Below are positions 1 to 7,518 of a stretch of 64,000 nucleotides of DNA, piece after piece. A program made the translations under genes and the position numbers. How positions within the stretch are numbered: position 1 is the first letter of the stretch; every line of letters begins with the position of its first letter. Origin of the DNA: Serratia proteamaculans (GTDB lineage: Bacteria > Pseudomonadota > Gammaproteobacteria > Enterobacterales > Enterobacteriaceae); assembly GCF_013337185.1 (NCBI RefSeq), contig NZ_SWDE01000002.1:1-64000 (forward strand), written 5' to 3'. The notes under the pieces are model-generated. The model was given only the letters and a program-made list of their open reading frames with translations. It was not told where the DNA came from and searched no databases.

Positions 1-278
1 TGCCCAAGGTGGGGGCACGGGTGCTGATGACGCTGACGCAGGCCAATGGCCAGCCGGTGCCGTTCGGGGCCACGGTCAGTGATACCGACCCGGCGGCAAC
101 CCCCGGCGGCAGCATTGTTGGCGACGGCGGTCAGGTGTATCTGAGCGGCGTGGCCCCGCAGGGCAGCCTGCAGGTGAAATGGGGCAATGGTAACGGCGAG
201 CAGTGCCGGATTAATTATCAACTGCCGCAGACGGTACAACCAGGCGGGATCGGTCAGATAGAGGAAGTGTGTCGATGA
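1..278 (+). CDS. Fimbrial usher, C-terminal fragment (5' end outside window)
   Basis: The reading frame is open from base 3 and ends at TGA 276-278. The roughly 90 residues resemble the C-terminal plug-like domain of PapC/FimD outer-membrane ushers: a GARVL start, a 'PVPFGATVSD' strand, a GDGGQVYLSGV turn and a terminal pair of cysteines (EQCRINY ... EEVCR). Ushers secrete and assemble chaperone-bound pilin subunits. The next gene starts within its stop codon (ATGA), which fits translational coupling in a fimbrial operon. The chaperone and major pilin are expected to the left of the window. Confidence 0.85.
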   Translation, partial: PKVGARVLMTLTQANGQPVPFGATVSDTDPAATPGGSIVGDGGQVYLSGVAPQGSLQVKWGNGNGEQCRINYQLPQTVQPGGIGQIEEVCR

Positions 279-1303
279 ATAGGGAAAGAATAAAACTCAT
301 GATAGCTAATAAATACAGGGCGAACATTGCAAAAAAAATTGCACCAATATGTACATTGCTTGTCTTGGCTTTGTGGGGGAATGGGCAAGCATTTGGTTAC
401 TGCCATTTCGCGTCAACCTATACAACATTGCCAATGCATCTGACCCTGCCAGCTAATCTGGTAGTACAGCGCGACTCACCTGTCGGTACCGTGATATGGA
501 CCAGTAGCCCAAGCACCAGCACAGGCAGTGGGACTGACATTCACTGCACGCCCGAACCCTATATAGAAGCGACCCAATATCTGACCGCTGTAAGCCTGGT
601 TAGCGGCTATAGGGATGTATATCAGACCGCTATTTCAGGTGTTGGATTCCGGGTAAGAAATCAGGGCACCTATACACTGTGGGACACTGTCCCTACATCA
701 ATCACTTATACCCCTGTTAATGATAATTGGAGCTATACCGAAAACAAATACATCTTCTTTAAAATGGAGCTGATTTACGTTGGTGGCGATGTCAACGGTA
801 AGCTGTCATTTGCCTCTCCACTGGCATCCTTAACCACCGGGACTATTACTGCCGGTCAATTGTATATTGATGGCAGTAGCACCGTGAGTAAAGTCGCCTG
901 CTCCCTTTCCAGCACCAGCATCAACGTCCCTCTGGGCGATGTGCTGATCTCCAAATTCACCGCAGTGGGCGTTACCGCTAATGACAAAAGCTTCAACCTC
1001 GGTCTGACCTGCGATAAAGACGCCAAAATCAACGTCTCAATGGCCGGTACGCAAAATGCGGACACCAGCGAAACCAGCGTGCTGGCGCTAACCAGCGCCG
1101 GGCAAACCGGTACTGCCAGCGGCATTGGCGTGCAACTGCTGTATGGCGGCATCCCGCTGAAAATCAACACCAATATTCTGCTGAGAACCTCCGCCGGCGG
1201 ACTGGATACCCTGCCGCTCACCGCCCGCTATTACCAAACCAAAGCCACTGTCGGTACCGGGCAAGCCAACAGTAGTGCCACATTAAATATCACCTATCAA
1301 TAA
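275..1303 (+). CDS. Two-domain fimbrial tip adhesin (first of a tandem pair)
   Basis: About 342 residues. ATG 275 overlaps the usher stop and has GAGGAA 9 bases upstream; GTG 269 and ATG 299 are alternatives. An N-terminal hydrophobic stretch (CTLLVLALWGNGQAFG) looks like a signal peptide behind a long basic n-region. The middle (about 45-205) is a unique domain, probably the receptor-binding lectin. The C-terminal part (about 210-342) is a pilin domain: 'ACSLSSTS' with the conserved Cys, a second Cys in LTCDK, GIGVQLLYGG, LTARYYQT and a terminal aromatic motif (NITYQ) typical of the donor strand recognised by the chaperone. This FimH-like layout marks it as a tip adhesin; the ligand cannot be told from sequence. 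Confidence 0.82.
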   Translation: MNRERIKLMIANKYRANIAKKIAPICTLLVLALWGNGQAFGYCHFASTYTTLPMHLTLPANLVVQRDSPVGTVIWTSSPSTSTGSGTDIHCTPEPYIEATQYLTAVSLVSGYRDVYQTAISGVGFRVRNQGTYTLWDTVPTSITYTPVNDNWSYTENKYIFFKMELIYVGGDVNGKLSFASPLASLTTGTITAGQLYIDGSSTVSKVACSLSSTSINVPLGDVLISKFTAVGVTANDKSFNLGLTCDKDAKINVSMAGTQNADTSETSVLALTSAGQTGTASGIGVQLLYGGIPLKINTNILLRTSAGGLDTLPLTARYYQTKATVGTGQANSSATLNITYQ

Positions 1304-1361
1304 CCCTGGAAGGGTTATGGCAGGCGTGATGTCAGCGACCGCAATCATACAAAGGACAATG

Positions 1362-2399
1362 ATGAACGCATATAAGGAAATAGGCATGTCCCGATTCACA
1401 ACGGCCGTTCGGTGCTATATCGCCGCTGGCGGCGCAATGATTTCACTGGTTTCTTCCGAGAGCAGCCACGCCGCCTCCCCCTGCACTATGAACATCAGCA
1501 CCGCCAGTACCCAGACGGTTAGTCTGGGGGATATCCGTGCCTCGGCCTCGCTGGCCAATGGCTCAGTCATAGCCACCTACCGGTCGACAACCTTTAGCCA
1601 AGTCACCGTTGCAGCTTCTTTTACAGCCAGCGCACTCTGTCAAATGTTGATCATGGGAAAGTTTAAAAATTATGGGCTACCGATTTCATCCGCTACCGGG
1701 TGGGCCGTCACCAATAATATTATGGCAACTTCGATCTCTGGACTGGGAATACGAGTCTCATTGCCCACCGCAGAGGGCGATATTTACGCCGGATCCATCT
1801 ACTACCCCAAAACTTCAGCTTTTTTTAGCCTCCCTGCGGGATCCTGGAAGGTCGAAGTAATCAAGACCGGGGCATTGGGCAGCGGTTCATTGCCGACCGG
1901 CACTACGCTGGCAAAAATGACCTTTATCGATACGGATAACAATTCACGCACCCTGCTGACGCTAAATCTTGGTGCCGGCAGTTCAGTCGCCTCTTCAACC
2001 TGCACACTTTCTAGTACCTCGATCAGTGTTCCTATAGGAAACATTGCCGGCACGAAATTTAGCAAAATCGGTTCCACCGCCGGCGATAAGTCTTTTGACA
2101 TCGGACTGAAATGCGACAAAAACGCCAATATCAATGTCTCGATGACGGGAACCCAGAATAAGGATACGGCGGAAAAAAGCGTGCTGGCTCTGACCACCGG
2201 CGGCAATGCCCAGGGCATCGGTGTGCAGTTGCTGTATGGCGGTACTCCCCTGACGTTGGGCAGCAATCTGGCATTAAAAACCGCCTCTTCCGGGGGGGCG
2301 GAAACCCTGCCATTTACCGCCCGCTATTATCAGACCCAATCAACCGTCATCGCCGGAACGGCCAACGCCACCGCCACATTAACCTTCACCTACCCCTAG
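1362..2399 (+). CDS. Two-domain fimbrial tip adhesin (second of a tandem pair)
   Basis: About 345 residues from ATG 1362 (AAAGGA five bases upstream). ATG 1386, with AAGGA seven bases upstream and a shorter signal peptide (SRFTTAVRCYIAAGGA), is equally possible. The N-terminal domain, starting near the mature ASPCTMN, differs from that of the preceding gene. The C-terminal pilin domain is clearly homologous to it, sharing CxLSSTSIxVP, DKSFxxGLxCDK, INVSMxGTQN, GIGVQLLYGG and FTARYYQT. This points to duplication of an adhesin gene followed by divergence of the binding domain. It ends in a TFTYP donor-strand motif. It lies in the same operon, after a gap of about 60 bases. Confidence 0.8.
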   Translation: MNAYKEIGMSRFTTAVRCYIAAGGAMISLVSSESSHAASPCTMNISTASTQTVSLGDIRASASLANGSVIATYRSTTFSQVTVAASFTASALCQMLIMGKFKNYGLPISSATGWAVTNNIMATSISGLGIRVSLPTAEGDIYAGSIYYPKTSAFFSLPAGSWKVEVIKTGALGSGSLPTGTTLAKMTFIDTDNNSRTLLTLNLGAGSSVASSTCTLSSTSISVPIGNIAGTKFSKIGSTAGDKSFDIGLKCDKNANINVSMTGTQNKDTAEKSVLALTTGGNAQGIGVQLLYGGTPLTLGSNLALKTASSGGAETLPFTARYYQTQSTVIAGTANATATLTFTYP

Positions 2400-2441
2400 C
2401 GGATTGGACTCAATATGGAATACAGCCAAAGGACTATAAAT

Positions 2442-2957
2442 ATGTTGATGATTACCCCCCGTATTCTGATCGCAACCTTGCTGCCGGGGTTACTGATATG
2501 TCACGTCGCGCAGGCAGATTCGGTAACGGTGAATATTAGCGGCAATGTGGTTGCCAGCCCTTGTACGGTCGAAAGCACCAGCCCGCTCAGCGTGGTATTG
2601 CCGGATGTTGATATGGCGACATTGGCCACGGCTGCCAGCACCAGCGCAGAGAAAAGCTTTGAGCTGAAACTCAAAGACTGCCCGGCCAGCACCACCAAAG
2701 TCACAGCGACCTATAGCGGGACGGTTTCCCCGCTGGCCACCGACAGCTTTATCAATAACGGTACCGCCACCCAGGTGGTGCTTTGGGTGAAAGATGACGC
2801 AGGTTCCACCATAAAACCCAATGGCGCCCGGACAGCCACAATAGACAGCTCAACGAAAACGGCCGCGTTTAAACAGACGGTGCGGTTGTACTCAAAAGGT
2901 GCCGCACAACCCGGCACGGTCAGCGGCAACATTGTCGTTTCCTTCACCTATCAATAA
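2442..2957 (+). CDS. Fimbrial minor pilin subunit
   Basis: About 171 residues from ATG 2442 (AAAGGA eight bases upstream), preferred over the in-frame ATG 2415. Signal peptide PRILIATLLPGLLICHVAQA, then the usual pilin pattern: VNISGNVVASPC, a second Cys in LKDCPASTTK, and a C-terminal VSFTYQ donor-strand motif. It is a single-domain subunit exported by the Sec pathway and assembled by the chaperone and usher. It shares the INISG...ASPC and CPASTTK blocks with the next gene, so the two are paralogues. It may be an adaptor or minor shaft subunit. Confidence 0.85.
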   Translation: MLMITPRILIATLLPGLLICHVAQADSVTVNISGNVVASPCTVESTSPLSVVLPDVDMATLATAASTSAEKSFELKLKDCPASTTKVTATYSGTVSPLATDSFINNGTATQVVLWVKDDAGSTIKPNGARTATIDSSTKTAAFKQTVRLYSKGAAQPGTVSGNIVVSFTYQ

Positions 2958-2980
2958 TTCTGTCCAGGAGACATTCAGGG

Positions 2981-3475
2981 ATGAAAATCCGCATCATCAC
3001 GCTGGCCTTTGTCAGCGTCGTCTGGGCTCTGCCCCTGTCGGCCGCTGAGGTCAATATCAGCGGCAAGGTTACCGCCTCGCCCTGCATGGTTGACGCCAGC
3101 ATTAATCAGACGGTGGACTTCGGCGATGTCCAATCCCAGACCTTACAGACCGCCGGGTCGGGTAGCCCGTGGAAGGCATTCAGCCTGACGCTCAGTCAGT
3201 GTCCGGCCAGCACTACCAAGGCAGCGGTGACCTTCAGCGGTACGCCCGATGCCCAGGAGGCCACCGCGTTTAGCCAAAATGGCACCGCTGGCGGCGTGGC
3301 ACTGCAACTGAACAGTGGCAGTGTGGCGCTGGCAGATAAATCGAGCCTGACGGCCGTCGTCGACCCGGCACACAAAGTCACCTTTCCGCTGACGGCACGC
3401 ATTTACTCACCAAAGGGTAAAAGTAGCGCGGGAACCTTCCGCAGCATGGTTCAGGTCAACCTGAGCTACCCATAA
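2981..3475 (+). CDS. Fimbrial minor pilin subunit
   Basis: 164 residues, ATG 2981 with CAGGAGA upstream. Signal peptide IRIITLAFVSVVWALPLSAA, mature start AEVNISGKVTASPCMVD, second Cys in LSQCPASTTK and a C-terminal VNLSYP. It is a type-1-like pilin domain, paralogous to the preceding subunit. It is the last structural gene before the regulator. In most type-1-like operons the adhesin comes last; here two adhesins precede two pilins. Confidence 0.85.
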   Translation: MKIRIITLAFVSVVWALPLSAAEVNISGKVTASPCMVDASINQTVDFGDVQSQTLQTAGSGSPWKAFSLTLSQCPASTTKAAVTFSGTPDAQEATAFSQNGTAGGVALQLNSGSVALADKSSLTAVVDPAHKVTFPLTARIYSPKGKSSAGTFRSMVQVNLSYP

Positions 3476-3549
3476 ACCAGAACAAGTCGATACGCGCGAA
3501 ACCTGCCCGCATCGCCACTTATTGAAAACATTTTCAGGGAGATATCGCC

Positions 3550-4095
3550 ATGATGCCGCACCCCCTCGTCAACCATGCTTTAAGTCTTCGCACACCGGAA
3601 CGAGAAGCGAAACCTCGTACACTGCTGCCGCCGCAGCTTGCAGCCCGGCTAACCCCCAATGAACGCATCATCATGCAGGCTCTGCTCTGCGGTCAGGATT
3701 TGACCACCATCGCCTGGTGTCTGAAACGAGATATGCGCACCATCAGCAGCCACAAACAACGGGCGATGGGCAAGCTGGCGCTGACCAGTAACGCCATGCT
3801 GTATGCCCTGGCCGCCCTGCTTAACCCTCTGCTACCGGACAATATCACCGAGCGGCGGCAATTACTGACCCTACGCGAACAGCAGGTGCTGAATGCATTA
3901 CTCGATGGGCACGGCGTGACAAGCATTGCGCATTTGCGGGGCCGCAGCGTGAAAACGGTGAGTTTTCAAAAGCGGCTGATGATGCAAAAGCTGGGGGTGA
4001 CCAATGAGGTGGAGTTATTTGCGCTGGCACCATTCCGGGCTCGCGCATTGCTGGCACACTGGAGCGGCTGGTCGGAGTTTGAGCTGAAAGCATAA
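3550..4095 (+). CDS. Small regulator built from two LuxR/GerE-type HTH domains
   Basis: 181 residues, ATG 3550 with AGGGAG eight bases upstream. No receiver or autoinducer domain is present. Residues about 34-88 (LTPNERIIMQALLCGQDLTT ... TISSHKQRAMGKLAL) and about 106-160 (LTLREQQVLNALLDGHGVTS ... TVSFQKRLMMQKLGV) are each a complete GerE-like helix-turn-helix, so the protein is essentially an internal duplication. LuxR-type regulators often sit at the ends of fimbrial operons, so it probably controls these fimbriae or reciprocal motility. Tandem HTH domains could bind a direct repeat as a monomer. The domain reading is secure; the target is inference. Confidence 0.75.
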   Translation: MMPHPLVNHALSLRTPEREAKPRTLLPPQLAARLTPNERIIMQALLCGQDLTTIAWCLKRDMRTISSHKQRAMGKLALTSNAMLYALAALLNPLLPDNITERRQLLTLREQQVLNALLDGHGVTSIAHLRGRSVKTVSFQKRLMMQKLGVTNEVELFALAPFRARALLAHWSGWSEFELKA

Positions 4096-4150
4096 ATGTC
4101 GGGCCTGGCAAGCACTGCAATCTATGCCAACCCGTTGAAGCTAAAAGAGA

Positions 4151-4180
4151 TAAACCCTATCTATAATCAGACGGGGTTTA
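4151..4180 (+). terminator. Possible terminator after the fimbrial operon
   Basis: Inverted repeat TAAACCC (4151-4157) and GGGTTTA (4174-4180) with a 16-base loop, followed by TATTTAG. The stem is weak, but it is the best hairpin within 100 bases of the last stop codon. Confidence 0.35.
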
Positions 4181-4500
4181 TATTTAGTGCCTTAAAAAAT
4201 GTAACGCTCTGGGCTGAATTGACACATAAGTCATAAATGTCCGCCTGAACAACCAACACCTCTAAATGGGTAATCAACTCTTACCGATAATCACCACAAT
4301 ATCAGCAACCTGGCGGACACTACGCATACTGTATAGTCCCCTTTCGACACTTGTTTGCGCGTCAGTCAGGCTATTGACCTTGCGCCAGTAGCGTTATAAA
4401 AAACATAAGATTAGTTAATCAATCTGAAAACCAACGCTGGCCGAGAGATTTTGCACGATAAAAAGCGTCGAATTAACCAGCAAACAGCATTATCCATTTA

Positions 4501-4529
4501 AAGTGACATTTAGGCTCAAAGTGTCACTT
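4501..4529. repeat. Perfect 8-bp inverted repeat between convergent operons
   Basis: AAGTGACA (4501-4508) and TGTCACTT (4522-4529) are perfect inverted arms 13 bases apart, in the otherwise empty 4096-4574 gap between the fimbrial regulator and narI. A second imperfectly placed pair, TGTCCGCC (4238-4245) and GGCGGACA (4312-4319), lies to the left, and CTGCGCG (4536-4542) with CGCGCAG (4560-4566) near the narI stop may help terminate nar transcription. No gene is visible in this gap. Confidence 0.4.
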
Positions 4530-4574
4530 GTTCATCTGCGCGCCAGCCTGACAGACCGACGCGCAGCTGAAAAA

Positions 4575-5252
4575 CTAGCGGCGGTTACGCACCAGTTGGT
4601 AGCGACGGGTCAGGTACTCCACCGGCACGCTCCAGATATGCACCAGGCGACAGAACGGGAACAGCACGAACAGCGTCATGCCCAGCACCATATGCAGTTT
4701 AAAGATCGGTGCAACCCCTACCAGATGTTCTGACGCACCGGCGTGGAAAGTCACCACCGCCTGTGCCCAGCCCACCAGCTTCATCATCTCGCTGCCGTCC
4801 ATATGCTGGGCGGAGAATGGAATGGTCAGCAGACCGAGGCACACCTGCACCACCAACAGCGTCAGGATCATGATATCGGCAAAGCTGCTGGTCGCCCGTA
4901 CCCGTGGGTTGGTCAGACGGCGTTTCAGCAACAGCGCACCGCCGACCAGGGTCATCACACCGCAGGCACCGCCGGCGATCATCGCCAGCTTCTGCTTCAC
5001 ATCAATCGGCAGGAAGGATTCATACATCCAGTGCGGCGTCAGCATGCCGAGGAAGTGCCCGGCGAAGATGCCCAGAATGCCGATGTGGAACAGGTTGGAG
5101 GCCAGACGTATCCCCTTTTTATCCAGCATCTGGCTGGATCCGGCACGCCAGGTGTATTGGCCGTAATCGTAACGCAACCAACTGCCGATCAGGAAAATCG
5201 CTCCCGCCAGATAGGGGTAAATATCAAAGAAGAACTGATTTAAAAATTGCAT
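4575..5252 (-). CDS. narI: Respiratory nitrate reductase, cytochrome b gamma subunit
   Basis: 225 residues from ATG 5252 ([17 protein letters not shown]), matching the usual NarI length. It is the five-helix membrane subunit that takes electrons from quinol through two b-type hemes and passes them to NarH. The heme-ligand histidines are visible: His56 and His66 in [18 protein letters not shown], and two C-terminal His residues in the EHLVG and FKLHMV segments. It starts two bases after the narJ stop, as the last gene of narGHJI. Confidence 0.97.
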   Translation of the reverse strand: MQFLNQFFFDIYPYLAGAIFLIGSWLRYDYGQYTWRAGSSQMLDKKGIRLASNLFHIGILGIFAGHFLGMLTPHWMYESFLPIDVKQKLAMIAGGACGVMTLVGGALLLKRRLTNPRVRATSSFADIMILTLLVVQVCLGLLTIPFSAQHMDGSEMMKLVGWAQAVVTFHAGASEHLVGVAPIFKLHMVLGMTLFVLFPFCRLVHIWSVPVEYLTRRYQLVRNRR

Positions 5253-5254
5253 GA

Positions 5255-5977
5255 TTAGCGTCCTTTGGTTCCGGTTAGCGCATCCGTCAGGTCCAGGTAT
5301 TGCGGGGCCACCGCGCCGGCAAAGCGCCGTTGATGCGCCGCCTGCTGCGCCGAAGCGCAGCCTTCCTCGCCTAAAAACTTGACCTGCTCCTCTTCCCATA
5401 CCGCGTCCAGCGCCTGGGGTGTGTCATCGCGGGCTTCTTTTGCTACCTGGGATGCCAGCGTTTGAGCCTGTACTTCACTGCCGGATAACGCCAGCAACAG
5501 ATCAAACAGCACCGCATACGGGCTTTCCCGCTGTTGTAACCGCGCGCCCAGCAGCGCCAGGATCGGCGCGATGTCCTGCAGCCCCCCAGCGGCCTGCTCC
5601 TTGCTGCGGCTGGCAAGATACTCCAGATACAACGGCAGGAAATCTGGCAGTTCGCGGCTGTCGATCTCCAGCCCGGCTTCGCGGTATTGCCCCATCAGAT
5701 CGACCATGGCCTGACCGCGATCGCGCGACTCGCCATGCACGTGCTCAAACAACAACAGTGAGGTGGCACGCCCCCGGTCGAACAGCTCGCAGTATTCGGC
5801 CTGCACATCCAGCAACGGGCGAGCGCAAAAACGGCGAATAAACAGGATCAGCTGTGCGCTATGGTGCAAATCCAGTTCACTGGCCGGTTCCAGCGCTTCC
5901 ACCAGCGCCTGCTGATGGTCAAACAGCGCCTGCTCCGGGTAATCCAGCAGGCGGGCAATCACTTTCAGGCTGATCAT
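5255..5977 (-). CDS. narJ: Nitrate reductase molybdenum-cofactor assembly chaperone
   Basis: 240 residues, starting [19 protein letters not shown], the standard NarJ opening. NarJ is a cytoplasmic TorD-like chaperone that binds the NarG N-terminus and supports cofactor insertion and membrane attachment of NarGH; it is not part of the final enzyme. The conserved [18 protein letters not shown] block is present. The start overlaps the narH stop by four bases, implying coupled translation. Confidence 0.97.
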   Translation of the reverse strand: MISLKVIARLLDYPEQALFDHQQALVEALEPASELDLHHSAQLILFIRRFCARPLLDVQAEYCELFDRGRATSLLLFEHVHGESRDRGQAMVDLMGQYREAGLEIDSRELPDFLPLYLEYLASRSKEQAAGGLQDIAPILALLGARLQQRESPYAVLFDLLLALSGSEVQAQTLASQVAKEARDDTPQALDAVWEEEQVKFLGEEGCASAQQAAHQRRFAGAVAPQYLDLTDALTGTKGR

Positions 5978-7518
5978 GAGGCATCCTCCTGACGAGGTGT
6001 TTTTTGGCTCACATCAATAGCGTCAATGCGGCGGCTGTTGAACAGGTTGAATTTACCGTCGCTGCCGTGGCAGCCGTCGCCAAAGCTAAAGCCGCAGCCC
6101 TTGCTTTCGGGGAAGGCTTCACGCGCCAGTTCGCGATGGCTGGACGGGATCACAAAACGGTCTTCGTAGTTGGCGATCGCCAGATAGCGATACATCTCCT
6201 GCGCCTGCGCTTCGCTCAGCCCCACCTGTTCCAGTGCGCTAGTGTCCAGCACGCCGTCAACAGTTTCTGCCCGTTTGTAATGGCGCATCGCCAGCATGCG
6301 CTTGAGCGCCAACAGCACCGGCGCGGTGTCGCCGGCGGTCAGCAGGTTGGCCAGGTATTGCACCGGAATACGCAGGCTTTCCACGTCCGGCAGTACGCCG
6401 CTGTGTGCCAGTGCACCGGCATCGGCGGCGGATTGAATCGGTGACAATGGTGGCACGTACCACACCATCGGCAGCGTGCGGTATTCCGGATGCAGAGGCA
6501 GCGCCAGCTTCCAGTCCATCGCCATTTTGTATACCGGCGACTGCTGGGCAGATTCAATCACCCCTTGTGGAATACCGTCGGCCAGCGCCTGGGCAATCAC
6601 CGCCGGATCATGCGGGTCGAGGAAGATATCCAGCTGGCTCTGGTACAAGTCTTTGTCATTTTCGACCGCCGCCGCCTGCTCGATGCGGTCGGCGTCATAC
6701 AGCAGCACGCCCAGATAACGGATACGACCGACACAGGTTTCCGAACACACCGTAGGTTGGCCGGATTCAATCCGCGGATAGCAGAAGATACACTTCTCGG
6801 ACTTGCCGCTTTTCCAGTTGAAATAGATCTTTTTGTACGGGCAGCCGGTCAGGCACATGCGCCAGCCGCGGCATTTATCCTGATCGATCAGCACAATGCC
6901 GTCTTCGCCACGCTTGTAGATAGCGCCACTCGGGCAGGTCGCGACGCAGGCCGGGTTAAGGCAGTGTTCGCACAGGCGCGGCAGGTACATCATGAAGGTG
7001 TTTTCGAACTGGCCGTACATCTCCTTTTGCATATTGTCGAAGTTTTTGTCCTTCGAACGCTTGGAGAATTCGCCACCGAGGATCTCTTCCCAGTTCGGGC
7101 CATTTTCAATCTTCTTCATGCGCTGGCCGGTGATCAGCGAGCGCGGACGGGCGATCGGCTGATGCTTGCCCTGCGGCGCGGTATGCAGGTTCTGGTAGTC
7201 GTAGTCGAACGGCTCGTAATAGTCGTCCAGCGCCGGGACGTCCGGGTTGGCGAATATCTTCGACAGCAGACCGACGCGGCCACCCATGCGCGGTTCCAGC
7301 TTGCCGTTGATTTTACGGATCCAACCGCCCTTCCACTTTTCCTGATCTTCCCAGGCGTGCGGATAGCCCACGCCTGGCTTGCTTTCCACGTTATTGAACC
7401 AGGCGTACTCCATACCCTCGCGGCTGGTCCAGACGTTTTTGCAGGTCACCGAACAGGTGTGGCAACCGATGCATTTGTCCAGGTTCAGCACCATGCCAAC
7501 TTGCGAACGAATTTTCAT
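5974..7518 (-). CDS. narH: Respiratory nitrate reductase, iron-sulfur beta subunit
   Basis: 514 residues, the normal NarH length. It carries electrons from NarI to NarG through four Fe-S clusters. Cluster motifs are visible: CIGCHTCSVTC at residues 16-26, CEHCLNPACVATCP in the middle, then CRGWRMCLTGCP, where Trp replaces a Cys as in the typical NarH [3Fe-4S] cluster, and CIFCYPRIESG. Start and stop overlap narG and narJ by four bases each, so the operon is tightly coupled. Confidence 0.98.
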   Translation of the reverse strand: MKIRSQVGMVLNLDKCIGCHTCSVTCKNVWTSREGMEYAWFNNVESKPGVGYPHAWEDQEKWKGGWIRKINGKLEPRMGGRVGLLSKIFANPDVPALDDYYEPFDYDYQNLHTAPQGKHQPIARPRSLITGQRMKKIENGPNWEEILGGEFSKRSKDKNFDNMQKEMYGQFENTFMMYLPRLCEHCLNPACVATCPSGAIYKRGEDGIVLIDQDKCRGWRMCLTGCPYKKIYFNWKSGKSEKCIFCYPRIESGQPTVCSETCVGRIRYLGVLLYDADRIEQAAAVENDKDLYQSQLDIFLDPHDPAVIAQALADGIPQGVIESAQQSPVYKMAMDWKLALPLHPEYRTLPMVWYVPPLSPIQSAADAGALAHSGVLPDVESLRIPVQYLANLLTAGDTAPVLLALKRMLAMRHYKRAETVDGVLDTSALEQVGLSEAQAQEMYRYLAIANYEDRFVIPSSHRELAREAFPESKGCGFSFGDGCHGSDGKFNLFNSRRIDAIDVSQKTPRQEDAS

